Below, piece by piece: positions 9,353-18,788 of a stretch of 62,416 nt of DNA (position 1 is its first letter; each line of letters opens with the position of its first letter). The position numbers were made by a program, and so were the translations under genes. Source of the DNA: Belliella kenyensis (GTDB lineage: Bacteria > Bacteroidota > Bacteroidia > Cytophagales > Cyclobacteriaceae); assembly GCF_022549675.1 (NCBI RefSeq), contig NZ_JAKZGR010000021.1, positions 1 through 62,416 on the forward strand. Direction: 5' to 3'. Below the pieces are notes generated by a model. That model was not told the DNA's origin. It saw only the letters and a list, made by a program, of their open reading frames with translations, and made no database searches.

Positions 9353-10743
9353 GATTCTTTTCTAACAATACTTGCAGTCATAACGGCCTCACATACTAAT
9401 GTGTTGCCCACATATGCTTCACCTTTCATTTTAGCTATACCTCTTCTGATTGGTGCGAGAAGTTCACATTTGAAGATTAGGGTATCTCCAGGCATGACCA
9501 TTTTCCTGAATTTGCAATTTTCTATTCCTAAAAAATATGTCCAATAATTCTCAGGATCCTCTACTGTACTCAAAACCAAGATACCGCCAGTCTGCGCCAT
9601 CGCCTCAACTTGAAGTACTCCTGGCATCACTGGGTTTCCTGGGAAATGCCCCATGAAAAATGGCTCATTCATTGTTACATTTTTCACTCCTGCCACGACA
9701 GTTTCGTCTAGATAGATTACTTTGTCAAGTAGCTGAAATGGATACCTGTGGGGTAAGATATTGCTGATTTGAGCGATGTCCATCACGGGAGGAAGCTTTG
9801 GGTCATAATGAGGGATATGACTTGGGCCAGCTTTTTCCATGGCTCTTTTTATTTTCTTTGCAAAAGCTACGTTGGCAGCATGACCAGGTCTAGCTGCTAG
9901 GATTTGACCTTTGATAGGGCGGCCTACCAAAGCAAGATCTCCAACTACATCGAGCAGCTTGTGTCTGGCTGGTTCGTTCTTGTACCTTAGATCTACATTG
10001 TTTAGAATTCCTTCTTTTCTAACCTCTACCTTTTCTTTGTTGAACATTTTTGCCAAATGGGCTAATTCTTTTTCTTCAACGACACGGTCCACCACAACGA
10101 TCGCATTGTTCAAGTCACCGCCTTTGATCAGATTTTGGTTATAAAGCATCTCTAACTCATGTAGAAAGCAAAAGGTCCTGCATGAAGCTATTTCGGATTT
10201 GAATTGGCTGATGTCAGTGATAGAAGCATGCTGCGAGCCCAAAACTGGAGAATTGTAATCCACCATTACAGTGACCCTGTAATCGTCCAATGGCAAAGCT
10301 GCCATTTCTACTTCTCTGGATGCATCCCTGTAGCTGATACTTTCTGGGATTTCAAAAAATCTTCGTAACGCGTTCTGTTCTTCTATTCCTGCATTTTCGA
10401 GTGCATCGATAAATTGAATGGAGGACCCATCCAAAATCGGTGGCTCTGGCCCATCTAATTGAATCAAGACATTGTCGATTTCTAAACCTACCAAAGCGGC
10501 CAATACGTGCTCCACAGTAAATACTCTTGCACCACCTTGTTCTAAAGTAGTACCACGAGATACATCTACTACATTGTCTACATCTGCGTCAATGATGGGC
10601 ATCCCTTCGATATCAACTCTCTGGAATTTGTATCCATGATTTGGTGGTGCAGGCAAAAAAGTCATGTTTGAAATCACTCCTGTGTGAAGTCCCACGCCAG
10701 AGACAGTGACTTGTTTTTTTATAGTATGTTGTTTTACCCTCAT
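9349..10743 (-). CDS. lpxC-fabZ: Fused LpxC deacetylase / FabZ dehydratase
   Basis: A 464-residue natural fusion common in Bacteroidota. Residues about 1-300 are the zinc-dependent UDP-3-O-acyl-GlcNAc deacetylase LpxC, with EHVLAAL, LDGSS and the metal-ligand motif HKLLDVVGDLAL. Residues about 310-464 are the 3-hydroxyacyl-ACP dehydratase FabZ, with HRYPFQLLDKV and GHFPGNPVMPGVLQVEAMAQ, including the catalytic His and Glu. One polypeptide thus carries out the committed step of lipid A synthesis and a fatty-acid elongation step that competes for the same 3-hydroxyacyl-ACP pool. It sits between lpxD and lpxA. Confidence 0.97.
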   Translation of the reverse strand: MRVKQHTIKKQVTVSGVGLHTGVISNMTFLPAPPNHGYKFQRVDIEGMPIIDADVDNVVDVSRGTTLEQGGARVFTVEHVLAALVGLEIDNVLIQLDGPEPPILDGSSIQFIDALENAGIEEQNALRRFFEIPESISYRDASREVEMAALPLDDYRVTVMVDYNSPVLGSQHASITDISQFKSEIASCRTFCFLHELEMLYNQNLIKGGDLNNAIVVVDRVVEEKELAHLAKMFNKEKVEVRKEGILNNVDLRYKNEPARHKLLDVVGDLALVGRPIKGQILAARPGHAANVAFAKKIKRAMEKAGPSHIPHYDPKLPPVMDIAQISNILPHRYPFQLLDKVIYLDETVVAGVKNVTMNEPFFMGHFPGNPVMPGVLQVEAMAQTGGILVLSTVEDPENYWTYFLGIENCKFRKMVMPGDTLIFKCELLAPIRRGIAKMKGEAYVGNTLVCEAVMTASIVRKES

Positions 10744-10778
10744 AGGTATAGAATCCTGTATTTAAATTTTGCGTAAAT

Positions 10779-11801
10779 TTATTGTTTTTTTTCCAGTTCT
10801 CTCAATCGATCTTGAAGTAAGGGCAGATTCTTGAAAATTGCATAAGCTTTTAGGAAGCCTTTTAAATCCATTCCCATGTATCCAAATAGTGTCTGATTTG
10901 ATTTTTCAACTGATTTTGAAATGCCAGTATTTGCACCAATTGTGGTGAAATCAGCAATTTTTAAATGCCCTACTATACCAGCTTTTCCAGCGATCACGCA
11001 ATTTTTTCCAATCTCGGTTGAGCCTGATACTCCTGCTTGGGAGGCTATGACTGTATTTTCTCCGATGATTACATTGTGTGCAATCTGCACTAGGTTATCG
11101 ATTTTAGCACCTTTTTTTATCAAAGTAGATCCCATCGTAGCACAATCTATCGTGGTGTTTGATCCTATACTCACGAAATCTTCAATAATCACATTCCCGA
11201 CCTGCGGGATAGCTTTGTAAGTGCCGTCAGCTTGAGGGGCAAATCCAAATCCATCTGACCCTACTACTGCATTTGGGTGGATTTCACAAAATGAGCCAAT
11301 GATAGAATCAGACATTATTTTCACGCCTGGGTGTATGATACAGTTGTCGCCTATCCTGACATTATCCCCTATATACACATTTGGGAATATTTTACAATGA
11401 TTTCCAATGACACAATTTTTGCCCACATAAGAAAAAGCTCCAAGATAATGTCCTTCGCCTATGCTACTGGATTGGTCAAAGAAGGATGGCGCTTCTACAC
11501 CTGATTTATTGCTTTTTGTGAATTGTACATACGCCTCTAGAATCTGCGTGAATCCAGTATATGCATCTTTTACTCTGATTAGGGTAGTGTTAATGGATTT
11601 TTTAGGTTGAAAATTTTCAGATACTATGACAGCTGAAGCTTGGGTAGAGTAAATGAAGTTTTCATATTTTTCATTTGAAAGAAAACTGATACCACCTGGC
11701 ATTCCTTCTTGAATTTTATCTAATCTATTTACAATAGCTGATCCATCTCCTTCAACTTTCCCGTTGAGAAGAGCAGCCACCTGTTCTACAGTAAATTCCA
11801 T
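10779..11801 (-). CDS. lpxD: UDP-3-O-acylglucosamine N-acyltransferase LpxD
   Basis: This 340-residue lipid A enzyme adds the N-linked 3-hydroxyacyl chain to UDP-3-O-acyl-glucosamine. It has the N-terminal uridine-binding domain (about 1-100, [14 protein letters not shown]) and then a hexapeptide-repeat beta-helix containing the catalytic-histidine segment [21 protein letters not shown] short helical tail ends in LRELEKK. It lies 35 bases before lpxC/fabZ and 15 bases after the HD hydrolase gene, forming one minus-strand run. Confidence 0.96.
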   Translation of the reverse strand: MEFTVEQVAALLNGKVEGDGSAIVNRLDKIQEGMPGGISFLSNEKYENFIYSTQASAVIVSENFQPKKSINTTLIRVKDAYTGFTQILEAYVQFTKSNKSGVEAPSFFDQSSSIGEGHYLGAFSYVGKNCVIGNHCKIFPNVYIGDNVRIGDNCIIHPGVKIMSDSIIGSFCEIHPNAVVGSDGFGFAPQADGTYKAIPQVGNVIIEDFVSIGSNTTIDCATMGSTLIKKGAKIDNLVQIAHNVIIGENTVIASQAGVSGSTEIGKNCVIAGKAGIVGHLKIADFTTIGANTGISKSVEKSNQTLFGYMGMDLKGFLKAYAIFKNLPLLQDRLRELEKKQ

Positions 11802-11816
11802 TTTCTGATTATTTGG

Positions 11817-13055
11817 CTACAAAGTTAAATTTTTAGCACGACAAGCATAGTGTTTTTTAACGATTTTACTCATTGCCTTTATATTTGGCAAGTCAGCAGC
11901 TTGTGCCACATCAATTATTTCTCCTTTTTTGGTAAGGATATGAATACGCTCTTTTGCCACATAAGCATTGTTGCTGATAGCGCCATAAGAAAAGAAATAC
12001 TTCATATCTTCATCAGGAACACCTAGTCTGCTTTGGGTTTTACTCCAAAGCTCTTGGAGCTCTTCCTTGGAAAACTCTTCGCTGTTCAGATTGATTTTGT
12101 ATAAGTTCCTCTTTAAAAACATGCTTGAGATGTTCCTTAGTACATAATCTGTGTCTTTTTTCCAGAGCTTGATTCCTCCCCAGATATCATAATCGTCAAG
12201 CTCAAGAAAAACTTGTATAAGGTCTTTCGAATTTTTGAAATCCTCAAGTGTGAAATCATTTCCTAAAAAGTGCATAAACTCATCAGTACCTTTTATGTAA
12301 TGACCACTTTGCACGAGGTCTTTAGCTCTGCCGATGAGATTGATTAGCATCTTTTCTGCTGAGACCGTTGTCTTATGAAGATAAACTTGCCAATACATCA
12401 ATCTTCGGGCACTTAGAAAATTTTCTATGCTATAAAGACCTTTTTCTTCTACTACTAGTTGGTCATTTTTGATAGCCATCATTTTGATGATCCTATCAGC
12501 ACCAATCGTACCCTCTGATACACCTGTAAAAAAACAATCTCGCTGCAAATAGTCTAGTCTATCTATGTCTAGTTGACTTGAAACCAGCTGATGAAAGAAT
12601 TTTCTCTCATATTGATTCTTAAAAATTCTTAAAGCAAGGTCCAATTGGCCATGTAATTGCTGATTGAGTTCATCAATCACCAGAAGCGAAAGAGATTCAT
12701 GATGAATGCTTTTCAGCAGAGAAAACTCTAAAGCATGAGAAAAAGGTCCATGACCGATATCGTGAAGTAAAATGGCAATCAAAGCAGCTTCATACTCTTC
12801 ATCACTTATTTCATTACCTTTATTTCTGAGATTGTCCAAAGTGATGCTCATCAAGTGCATAGCACCTATTGCATGATGGAATCTGGTATGTAAAGCGCCA
12901 GGATATACAAAGTCAGTCAAACCCAATTGTTTGATTCGACGTAACCTTTGGAAGTATGGGTGATCAATGATGGTAAAAATCAATTCACTTGGTATGGTGA
13001 TAAAACCATACACTGGGTCATTCAATATTTTGCGGCTTTTCAATGTCTCGGACAT
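11817..13055 (-). CDS. HD-superfamily phosphohydrolase
   Basis: A 412-residue protein with an N-terminal HD domain. It shows RFHHAIGAMHLM, then LLHDIGHGPFSHALE, then SQLDIDRLDYLQRD, a set of metal-binding residues typical of the dNTPase/SAMHD1-like branch. The substrate is unknown. An in-frame ATG at 13055 (MSETLKSRKILNDPVYGF) is the better start. The open frame continues upstream to 13163, but that extension overlaps the divergent porX gene and lacks homology-like sequence. It is the first gene of the lipid A run, with a promoter box 12 bases ahead. Confidence 0.88.
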   Translation of the reverse strand: MSETLKSRKILNDPVYGFITIPSELIFTIIDHPYFQRLRRIKQLGLTDFVYPGALHTRFHHAIGAMHLMSITLDNLRNKGNEISDEEYEAALIAILLHDIGHGPFSHALEFSLLKSIHHESLSLLVIDELNQQLHGQLDLALRIFKNQYERKFFHQLVSSQLDIDRLDYLQRDCFFTGVSEGTIGADRIIKMMAIKNDQLVVEEKGLYSIENFLSARRLMYWQVYLHKTTVSAEKMLINLIGRAKDLVQSGHYIKGTDEFMHFLGNDFTLEDFKNSKDLIQVFLELDDYDIWGGIKLWKKDTDYVLRNISSMFLKRNLYKINLNSEEFSKEELQELWSKTQSRLGVPDEDMKYFFSYGAISNNAYVAKERIHILTKKGEIIDVAQAADLPNIKAMSKIVKKHYACRAKNLTL

Positions 13056-13066
13056 TTGATTTGTTT

Positions 13067-13097
13067 CAAAAGTAAATATAATTTTAAACGATATAAA
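13067..13097 (-). promoter_or_regulatory. Promoter for HD hydrolase/lpx operon
   Basis: Read on the minus strand, TACTTTTG (13074-13067) matches TAnnTTTG. TTTA (13097-13094), one base off the -33 TTTG, sits exactly 19 bases upstream. The -7 box ends about 12 bases before the ATG at 13055, so the leader would be only a few bases. Confidence 0.55.
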
Positions 13098-13106
13098 CGA
13101 AATCCT

Positions 13107-14666
13107 ATGCAAAAATACAAAATCCTTTGGGCAGATGATGAAATAGACCTTCTCAAACCACATATATTATTTCTTCAGCAGAAAAACTACGATATCAGTA
13201 CAGTCAATAGTGGACTTGATGCCATAGAGCTAGTTGAACAAAATAATTATGATGTAATTTTTCTTGATGAAATGATGCCTGGGATGACAGGATTGGAGAC
13301 GCTGCAGCAGATCAAGTTGATCAAGCCTCAGATACCAGTAGTCATGATCACCAAAAGTGAAGAAGAGCATATCATGGATGATGCAATAGGAGGGAAAATT
13401 GCGGATTATTTGATCAAACCTATAAACCCAAATCAAATATTGCTATCTGTCAAAAAAATCCTACAGAACAAGCAATTGATATCAGAGAAAACAAATCTTT
13501 CATACAGACAGGATTTCATGAATATCAGCATGGCGTGCAGTGATGCTTCTACGCATCAAGAATGGACTGATATTTACAAAAAACTCACCTATTGGGAATT
13601 GGAGATAGATAAGACTGAAAATAAGAGCATGCAAGAAGTGCTAGAAACTCAAAAAGTGGAGGCAAATGCAGCCTTTGCGAAGTTCATCAAAAACAATTAT
13701 ATAGATTGGCTCAATGACTCAAAGGCAGATCGCCCAGTCTTATCTCACCATTTGATGAAAGAGAAAGTTTTTCCACATCTTAAAGAAGGTAAGCCTCTAT
13801 TTTTTGTTGTAATTGATAATCTTAGGTTAGATCAGTGGGAGGATTTAGAGCCACTTGTACATGAGTATTTCAATGCTAAAGAAGATGATACCTATTATAG
13901 TATATTGCCAACCACTACAGCTTTTGCAAGAAATGCCTTGTTTAGCGGCATGATGCCAGCTGATATGGCTAGATTTCACCCTGACTTGTGGGAAGGAGAA
14001 GATACAGATGAAGGGAAAAATAACAAAGAGGAGGAATTTCTCGCTGAAAATCTTCACAAGAACAGATTGAATATCAGATTCAGCTATAACAAGGTGATTC
14101 AAGCCTACCAAGGAAGAAACCTTGTGGATCAATTTCACTCACTTTTGAACAATGATCTGAATGTGGTAGTCTTCAATTTTGTTGACATGATGTCACATGC
14201 CCGTACGGATATGAAAATGATTCGAGAATTAGCACCTGACGAATCTGCTTATCGCTCTTTGACCAAGAGTTGGTTTGAGCATTCGAGCCTTTATGAATTG
14301 TTTAAAAAAATCAGTGCAGCTGGTGCTGAACTCATCGTGACCACCGATCATGGTACAAAAAGAGTAAATAAGCCTTACAAAATTATTGGTGACAAAAATG
14401 TAACCACAAACTTGAGATATAAGCAAGGCAAGAATCTGAATTTTGAGAGTGGGAAAGTTTTTGAGATCAATAAGCCTGAAGATGCTAAGTTACCGAGATT
14501 TAATGTGTCAACAAGTTATGTTTTTGCGGTAGAAGATTATTTCTTTGCATATCCAAACAATTACAATTATTATGTAAATTTCTACAAGGATACTTTCCAA
14601 CATGGGGGTGTGTCATTGGAGGAAATAATAATTCCAGTAGTCCATTTAATACCAAAGAATAATTGA
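13107..14666 (+). CDS. porX: PglZ-domain response regulator PorX
   Basis: A 520-residue two-domain regulator. Residues 1-125 form a receiver (ADDEID at the N-terminus, phospho-acceptor Asp54 in IFLDEMMPGMTG, and a conserved Lys in YLIKPI). A helical linker follows. A PglZ/alkaline-phosphatase-like domain then runs from about 215, with DNLRLDQW, TTTAFARNALFSG and TTDHGT metal/active-site motifs. This is the PorX architecture. In Porphyromonas and Flavobacterium PorX controls the type IX secretion system together with PorY, and its PglZ domain has phosphodiesterase activity. The ATG at 13107 gives the canonical N-terminus; the longer open frame from 12948 overlaps the divergent gene. Confidence 0.93.
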   Translation: MQKYKILWADDEIDLLKPHILFLQQKNYDISTVNSGLDAIELVEQNNYDVIFLDEMMPGMTGLETLQQIKLIKPQIPVVMITKSEEEHIMDDAIGGKIADYLIKPINPNQILLSVKKILQNKQLISEKTNLSYRQDFMNISMACSDASTHQEWTDIYKKLTYWELEIDKTENKSMQEVLETQKVEANAAFAKFIKNNYIDWLNDSKADRPVLSHHLMKEKVFPHLKEGKPLFFVVIDNLRLDQWEDLEPLVHEYFNAKEDDTYYSILPTTTAFARNALFSGMMPADMARFHPDLWEGEDTDEGKNNKEEEFLAENLHKNRLNIRFSYNKVIQAYQGRNLVDQFHSLLNNDLNVVVFNFVDMMSHARTDMKMIRELAPDESAYRSLTKSWFEHSSLYELFKKISAAGAELIVTTDHGTKRVNKPYKIIGDKNVTTNLRYKQGKNLNFESGKVFEINKPEDAKLPRFNVSTSYVFAVEDYFFAYPNNYNYYVNFYKDTFQHGGVSLEEIIIPVVHLIPKNN

Positions 14667-14670
14667 TAAA

Positions 14671-15114
14671 TTGAGAAAAATCTATTGTGAGCATATTGAG
14701 CAAATTGACACTGTAGCCAAAGAACTCATAGAAATGTGTAAAGATGAGCTTATCTGGGTGTTCAAAGGTCAGATGGGTGCAGGTAAAACTACCCTTATCA
14801 AGTCAATTGCAAATCAATTTGGAATAAGGGAGCTAGTAGCAAGTCCTACTTTCTCCATTGTTAATGAGTATGTAAATGAAAGCAAGGAGATATTTTTCCA
14901 TTTTGATTTCTATAGGATAGATGATCAAGAGGAAGCATTGGAAATAGGAGTGGAAGAATATTTCTATAGTGGAAAGAGATGCTGGATAGAGTGGGCAGAA
15001 AGAATTCCTGATTATATCCCAGAATCTTTCATGCTTATCAATATTGAAATTGATAGACGAGGAGGAAGGGAAATTTATATTTCAAAAATAATTAACGGAG
15101 TGCAGTATGGTTGA
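14671..15114 (+). CDS. tsaE: tRNA t6A biosynthesis ATPase TsaE
   Basis: This 147-residue P-loop protein has Walker A GQMGAGKTT (about residues 33-41), SPTFSIVNEY and a C-terminal WIEWAERIPDYIP. All are typical of TsaE, which works with TsaB/TsaD to make N6-threonylcarbamoyl-adenosine at position 37 of ANN-decoding tRNAs. The start appears to be TTG at 14671, four bases after the porX stop; no in-frame ATG precedes the P-loop. Its end overlaps the next gene by 8 bases. Confidence 0.93.
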   Translation: MRKIYCEHIEQIDTVAKELIEMCKDELIWVFKGQMGAGKTTLIKSIANQFGIRELVASPTFSIVNEYVNESKEIFFHFDFYRIDDQEEALEIGVEEYFYSGKRCWIEWAERIPDYIPESFMLINIEIDRRGGREIYISKIINGVQYG

Positions 15115-16309
15115 TGTCACTGAGACTGTTGAGATTCTTCCAAAGGAAGCTTCTGCAAAGATGAAACCTAAAAAAGGGGAACTTTTGATAGGAGTACCAA
15201 AAGAAATGGATGCCCAAGAAAAGCGAGTACTTCTAACGCCAGAAGCGGTTAGATTATTGGTTTCCAACGGGGTCAATGTAGTGGTAGAGCAAGGAGCTGG
15301 AGATAACTCAAAGTTTTCTGATAAAGATTATTCAGATGCTGGAGCCAAAGTAGTCTTGACGGCCAAGGAAGCACTAGAAGTCGATGTAGTACTAAAGATC
15401 GAACCACCTACTATAGAAGAAATAGGGCACATGCAGGCTGGTGGTTGCTTAATCTCAGCGCTACAGATTGGAAGACAGAGTGCAGAATACCTACACGCGC
15501 TCAATGCAAAAAAAATTACAGCAGTCTCTTTTGAACATTTAGAAGACAAAGTAGGTGGTATGCCCGTAGTCAGAGCTATGAGTGAAATAGCTGGCTCTAC
15601 AGTAATGCTAATAGCTTCGGAATACCTTTCAAGTGTGAATGATGGAAAAGGGCTGATTCTAGGTGGAGTGACAGGAGTGCCTCCTACACAGGTAGTTATT
15701 ATTGGAGCAGGAACAGTGGCTGAATATGCAGCGAGAACGGCTCTAGGTCTTGGTGCGAATATAAAAGTTTTCGATAATCAGATTTATAAACTAAGAAGGA
15801 TAAAACAACTTCTTGGTCAACAAGTGTATACCTCTACCATTGATAATGTAACTTTGGCACAAGCACTAAAAGAGGCCGATGTGGTGATAGGAGCTCTGAG
15901 AGCAGAAAAGGGACGAAACAAAATAGTGGTAACAGAAGAAATGGTGGCGGGTATGATGCCTGGAAGTATCATCATAGATGTGAGTATAGATCAAGGAGGA
16001 TGTATAGAGACAGCGGAGATGACATCGCATGATCAGCCTATTTATAAAAAGCATGATGTCATACATTACTGCGTGCCAAACATTGCCTCTAGGGTGTCGA
16101 GAACTGCTTCAGTTGCATTAAGTAATATTTTCACACCCATCATTTTGCAAATGTCTGATTTGAAAGGTGCTGAAGAAATGATTTTTAATTACAAGTGGTT
16201 TATGAAGGGCGTGTATACCTACCGGGGTAGTCTCACGAATGCACATCTGGGCAGAAGGTTTGCCATGAACCATAAGGAACTACAATTATTGTTGGCAGCT
16301 AGATATTAG
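15107..16309 (+). CDS. ald: Alanine dehydrogenase
   Basis: A 400-residue NAD-dependent dehydrogenase of the alanine dehydrogenase/transhydrogenase family, interconverting L-alanine and pyruvate plus ammonia. It shows IGVPKEMDAQEKRVLLTPE at the N-terminus, a Rossmann motif VVIIGAGTVAEYAA near 200-213, and DVSIDQGGCIETAE. An N-terminal extension of about 25 residues precedes the conserved start, as in other Bacteroidota members. It overlaps tsaE by 8 bases, and its stop codon overlaps the stop of the convergent receiver gene by 4 bases. Confidence 0.93.
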   Translation: MVDVTETVEILPKEASAKMKPKKGELLIGVPKEMDAQEKRVLLTPEAVRLLVSNGVNVVVEQGAGDNSKFSDKDYSDAGAKVVLTAKEALEVDVVLKIEPPTIEEIGHMQAGGCLISALQIGRQSAEYLHALNAKKITAVSFEHLEDKVGGMPVVRAMSEIAGSTVMLIASEYLSSVNDGKGLILGGVTGVPPTQVVIIGAGTVAEYAARTALGLGANIKVFDNQIYKLRRIKQLLGQQVYTSTIDNVTLAQALKEADVVIGALRAEKGRNKIVVTEEMVAGMMPGSIIIDVSIDQGGCIETAEMTSHDQPIYKKHDVIHYCVPNIASRVSRTASVALSNIFTPIILQMSDLKGAEEMIFNYKWFMKGVYTYRGSLTNAHLGRRFAMNHKELQLLLAARY

Positions 16310-16779
16310 GACAATAAGTTTTGTCTCAAGAGAAATTCCAGTTGATCATTAGCTTTGATAAGGTCTTCTGTTAATTTCTTGTTTTCCCTTCTCAATGATA
16401 GAACCTCAAAGGCATTGTTGATGACCGTTCTGAGGTAATCCTCTTCCCATGGTTTGGTCAGGTAATGATATACTTGGCCCTTGTTTATAGCATCTATGAC
16501 AGCCTGAATGTCCGTGTATCCTGTCAATAATATTCTTATTGGGTCTGGATACAATGGAATGATTGAAGCTAGAAAGTCTACTCCAGTCTCATCAGGCATT
16601 CTTTGATCTGTGATGATGATGTCTACCTCTTGAGTTTTTAGCAGATCTCTTGCCTCCGATGCTGAAATGGCAATCGATACTTTAAAATCTCGCCTGAAAG
16701 TTGCCTTGAATGCTTGAAGGTTATTTTCTTCATCATCTACATATAAAATCCGTATTTTATCATCTCTGCGATCAGACAT
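16306..16779 (-). CDS. Stand-alone receiver-domain response regulator
   Basis: A 157-residue protein consisting of one receiver domain (YVDDEENN acidic pocket, phospho-acceptor Asp58 in IITDQRMPDETG, TGY and YHYLTKPW) plus a short C-terminal coiled coil. No DNA-binding or enzymatic output domain is present. Its receiver closely resembles that of the receiver/kinase at 20910-22001, with shared DDE-NN, DQRMP, PDP-RILLTGY and KPW segments, so the two are paralogues. It probably works in phosphotransfer with the neighbouring kinases, on the inference of position. Confidence 0.9.
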   Translation of the reverse strand: MSDRRDDKIRILYVDDEENNLQAFKATFRRDFKVSIAISASEARDLLKTQEVDIIITDQRMPDETGVDFLASIIPLYPDPIRILLTGYTDIQAVIDAINKGQVYHYLTKPWEEDYLRTVINNAFEVLSLRRENKKLTEDLIKANDQLEFLLRQNLLS

Positions 16780-16999
16780 TTATTTGTAACTTATGGGTGT
16801 ATTTTCGTTTTTTATACCAAGTAAAATTAATTTTATTAATTGAATCTTTCTCAAATCAAATAAATTATTTATTTTTCAGGGCAGTTTTCACCAAATATCT
16901 AAATAAATTTCATTTGAATTAACATTTTTCAGGTTTTTAATATGAAAGTAAATACAAAAATATAACTTTACCAGTATCAATCACCCTTGATATATTTCA

Positions 17000-18103
17000 A
17001 TGTTCACCCACAAAGAATTAGATTTAGATCGTCTTGAAGACGTTTTGATATTAGCATGTAATAAAAATGAAGATCTATCCATCGCAGATGAATTAATAAA
17101 GAAAGATTTCATAGAAATCATAGATGAGTTAGATAACCAAGTACGTGAGCTAATCAAGTTGCAGAATCCCACCAAGAAATTTTCAAAAGAAGAATTGAAG
17201 ATTGCGGTGGAAGAATTTTTTGAAAAAATAGAACGAGCGACTTATGGTGTATGGGCTTTTTATCCCTGGAAGCAAACTATGGTCAGATTGCTTCCTGAGG
17301 AAGATTTCATAGCTGTACGAACTGTAAGAAATAAATATAAAATCACTAAAGAAGAGCAAGATAGGCTTTCTACAAAAAAAATAGGAATTATTGGGTTATC
17401 TGTAGGGCAAAGTGTAGCTATAAGTCTTGCGATGGAGCGATTGTTTGGTGAGTTGAGGATTGCAGACTTTGATACTTTGGAGTTAGGGAATATGAATAGG
17501 TTAAGGACCAGTGTTTTGAATCTAGGCTTACCCAAAGTCACATTGGTAAAAAGAGAGATAGCAGAGATTGATCCATTTATGAAAGTTACGGTGTTTTCAG
17601 AAGGTATAACAGAAGAAAATATGGGAAGCTTTTTTTCAGATGGAGGAAAGCTAGATTTGCTAATTGAAGAATGTGATAATTTGTCGATCAAAATAGAATC
17701 AAGGCGCTTAGCAAAGTCTTTGGAAGTACCTGTCATCATGGATACAAGTGATAGAGGCATGGTGGATATAGAAAGATTTGACATCGAGCCGAGTAGGCCT
17801 ATTTTTCATGGAATGTTAACTGGTTTTGGAAGGGAGATAGATCTTGTAGACAAGGCCAAAGAATCATATTTAGACATGCTCATGACTATTTTGGATTTTC
17901 CGAAAATATCAAAAAGAGGTAAGGAAAGTCTTTCTGAAATAGGTAAAACAATCTCTAATTGGCCACAATTAGGGACATCTGTGATTATGGGCGGTGCTAT
18001 GTGTGCCCATTATGCAAGGAAGATACTTTTAGGCGAGACAGTGGTGTCTGGACGAAATTATATTGATTTGGATCATTTCTTCACATCGAGTAATGAAAGT
18101 TAA
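17000..18103 (+). CDS. ThiF/E1-like adenylyltransferase family protein
   Basis: This 367-residue protein has an N-terminal helical region (1-120) with a conserved-looking ATYGVWAFYPWKQTMVRLLP. An E1/ThiF-type Rossmann domain follows, with IGIIGLSVGQS near residues 127-137, DFDTLELGNMNRLR (the NxNR nucleotide-binding motif) and DLLIEECDNLSIK. These are adenylation-fold features of ThiF/MoeB/HesA proteins. I see no obvious zinc-binding CxxC pairs or catalytic Cys loop, so the activity and target are unknown. Similar domains occur in Rv1355c-family proteins. The next gene starts inside its last 11 bases. It opens a four-gene overlapping operon with a GNAT-like protein and sensor kinases. Confidence 0.82.
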   Translation: MFTHKELDLDRLEDVLILACNKNEDLSIADELIKKDFIEIIDELDNQVRELIKLQNPTKKFSKEELKIAVEEFFEKIERATYGVWAFYPWKQTMVRLLPEEDFIAVRTVRNKYKITKEEQDRLSTKKIGIIGLSVGQSVAISLAMERLFGELRIADFDTLELGNMNRLRTSVLNLGLPKVTLVKREIAEIDPFMKVTVFSEGITEENMGSFFSDGGKLDLLIEECDNLSIKIESRRLAKSLEVPVIMDTSDRGMVDIERFDIEPSRPIFHGMLTGFGREIDLVDKAKESYLDMLMTILDFPKISKRGKESLSEIGKTISNWPQLGTSVIMGGAMCAHYARKILLGETVVSGRNYIDLDHFFTSSNES

Positions 18104-18788
18104 GATTAGGGTAGTAAGAGCTGTTTCGGCTCCAGAAGATACTGAAAGATATATCGCAGGTCATTTTAAAGTATTGGAATCCTATGGGGTGACTAAAGTA
18201 ACTTCAGCGGATAGGTCCTGGGTAAAAAACCCTAATGTATACCTTCTATTAGTTGAGTCAGAAGATGGGGAGCGGATTCTTGGAGGAGGTAGAGTACAAT
18301 TGCGAAGTGAGGGCTTCCCTTTGCCTCTAGAGGGAGCTATTCTAGAGAAGGATGAAAGAATAGTATCTTACATGAGCAGATTTGAAGATCTCAAAGTTGC
18401 TGAATATTGTGGGCTTTGGAATTCCAAAGAAGTGTCTGGATATGGCATTGGAAGTATTTACTTGATTAGAATAGGAGTGGCGCTGACTTCATTCTTGAAT
18501 TTAAAATGTTTGATGGCATTTTGCTCACCATTCACAGTAGCAAATTCTCAAGCCGTGGGATTAAGAATTATTGAAGAACTAGGTGATAAAGGGACATTTC
18601 TATACCCGAAAGAAGGTTTGATTGCGACAATCATGGAAGTGGAGGATGTAGATAGCTTAGAAAGGGCATTACCTGACGAAAAATCATTTATCACCGATCT
18701 GAGGATCAATCCCAAGCAGACAAAAATTCTTCAAAGTAAAATGGGTGAAATGGAAGTGGAGTTTGACTTGAATTTATCGGCATTATGA
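18093..18788 (+). CDS. GNAT-like acyltransferase (autoinducer-synthase-like fold?)
   Basis: A 231-residue protein. A GNAT-type core is suggested by strand/turn segments such as YLLLVESEDGERILGGGR, EYCGLWNSKEVSGYGIG (a possible acyl-CoA pyrophosphate loop) and LMAFCSPFTVANSQAVGL. The overall size and the early acidic/arginine-rich strands resemble N-acyl amino acid or acyl-homoserine-lactone synthase folds, but the match is weak and I do not assign a product. The ATG at 18093 overlaps the ThiF-like gene by 11 bases. The upstream in-frame ATG at 18063 would give a longer overlap. The gene ends in an ATGA overlap with the sensor kinase. Confidence 0.6.
   Translation: MKVKIRVVRAVSAPEDTERYIAGHFKVLESYGVTKVTSADRSWVKNPNVYLLLVESEDGERILGGGRVQLRSEGFPLPLEGAILEKDERIVSYMSRFEDLKVAEYCGLWNSKEVSGYGIGSIYLIRIGVALTSFLNLKCLMAFCSPFTVANSQAVGLRIIEELGDKGTFLYPKEGLIATIMEVEDVDSLERALPDEKSFITDLRINPKQTKILQSKMGEMEVEFDLNLSAL

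Noticed and set aside
12948-13106. N-terminal extension of PorX
   Set aside because: It overlaps the divergent HD gene and its promoter; the receiver domain begins properly at ATG 13107.
18093-18788. LuxI-type AHL synthase
   Set aside because: Size and fold hints are suggestive, but the conserved Arg/Asp/Glu pattern of LuxI could not be placed with confidence, so only a GNAT-like call is made.
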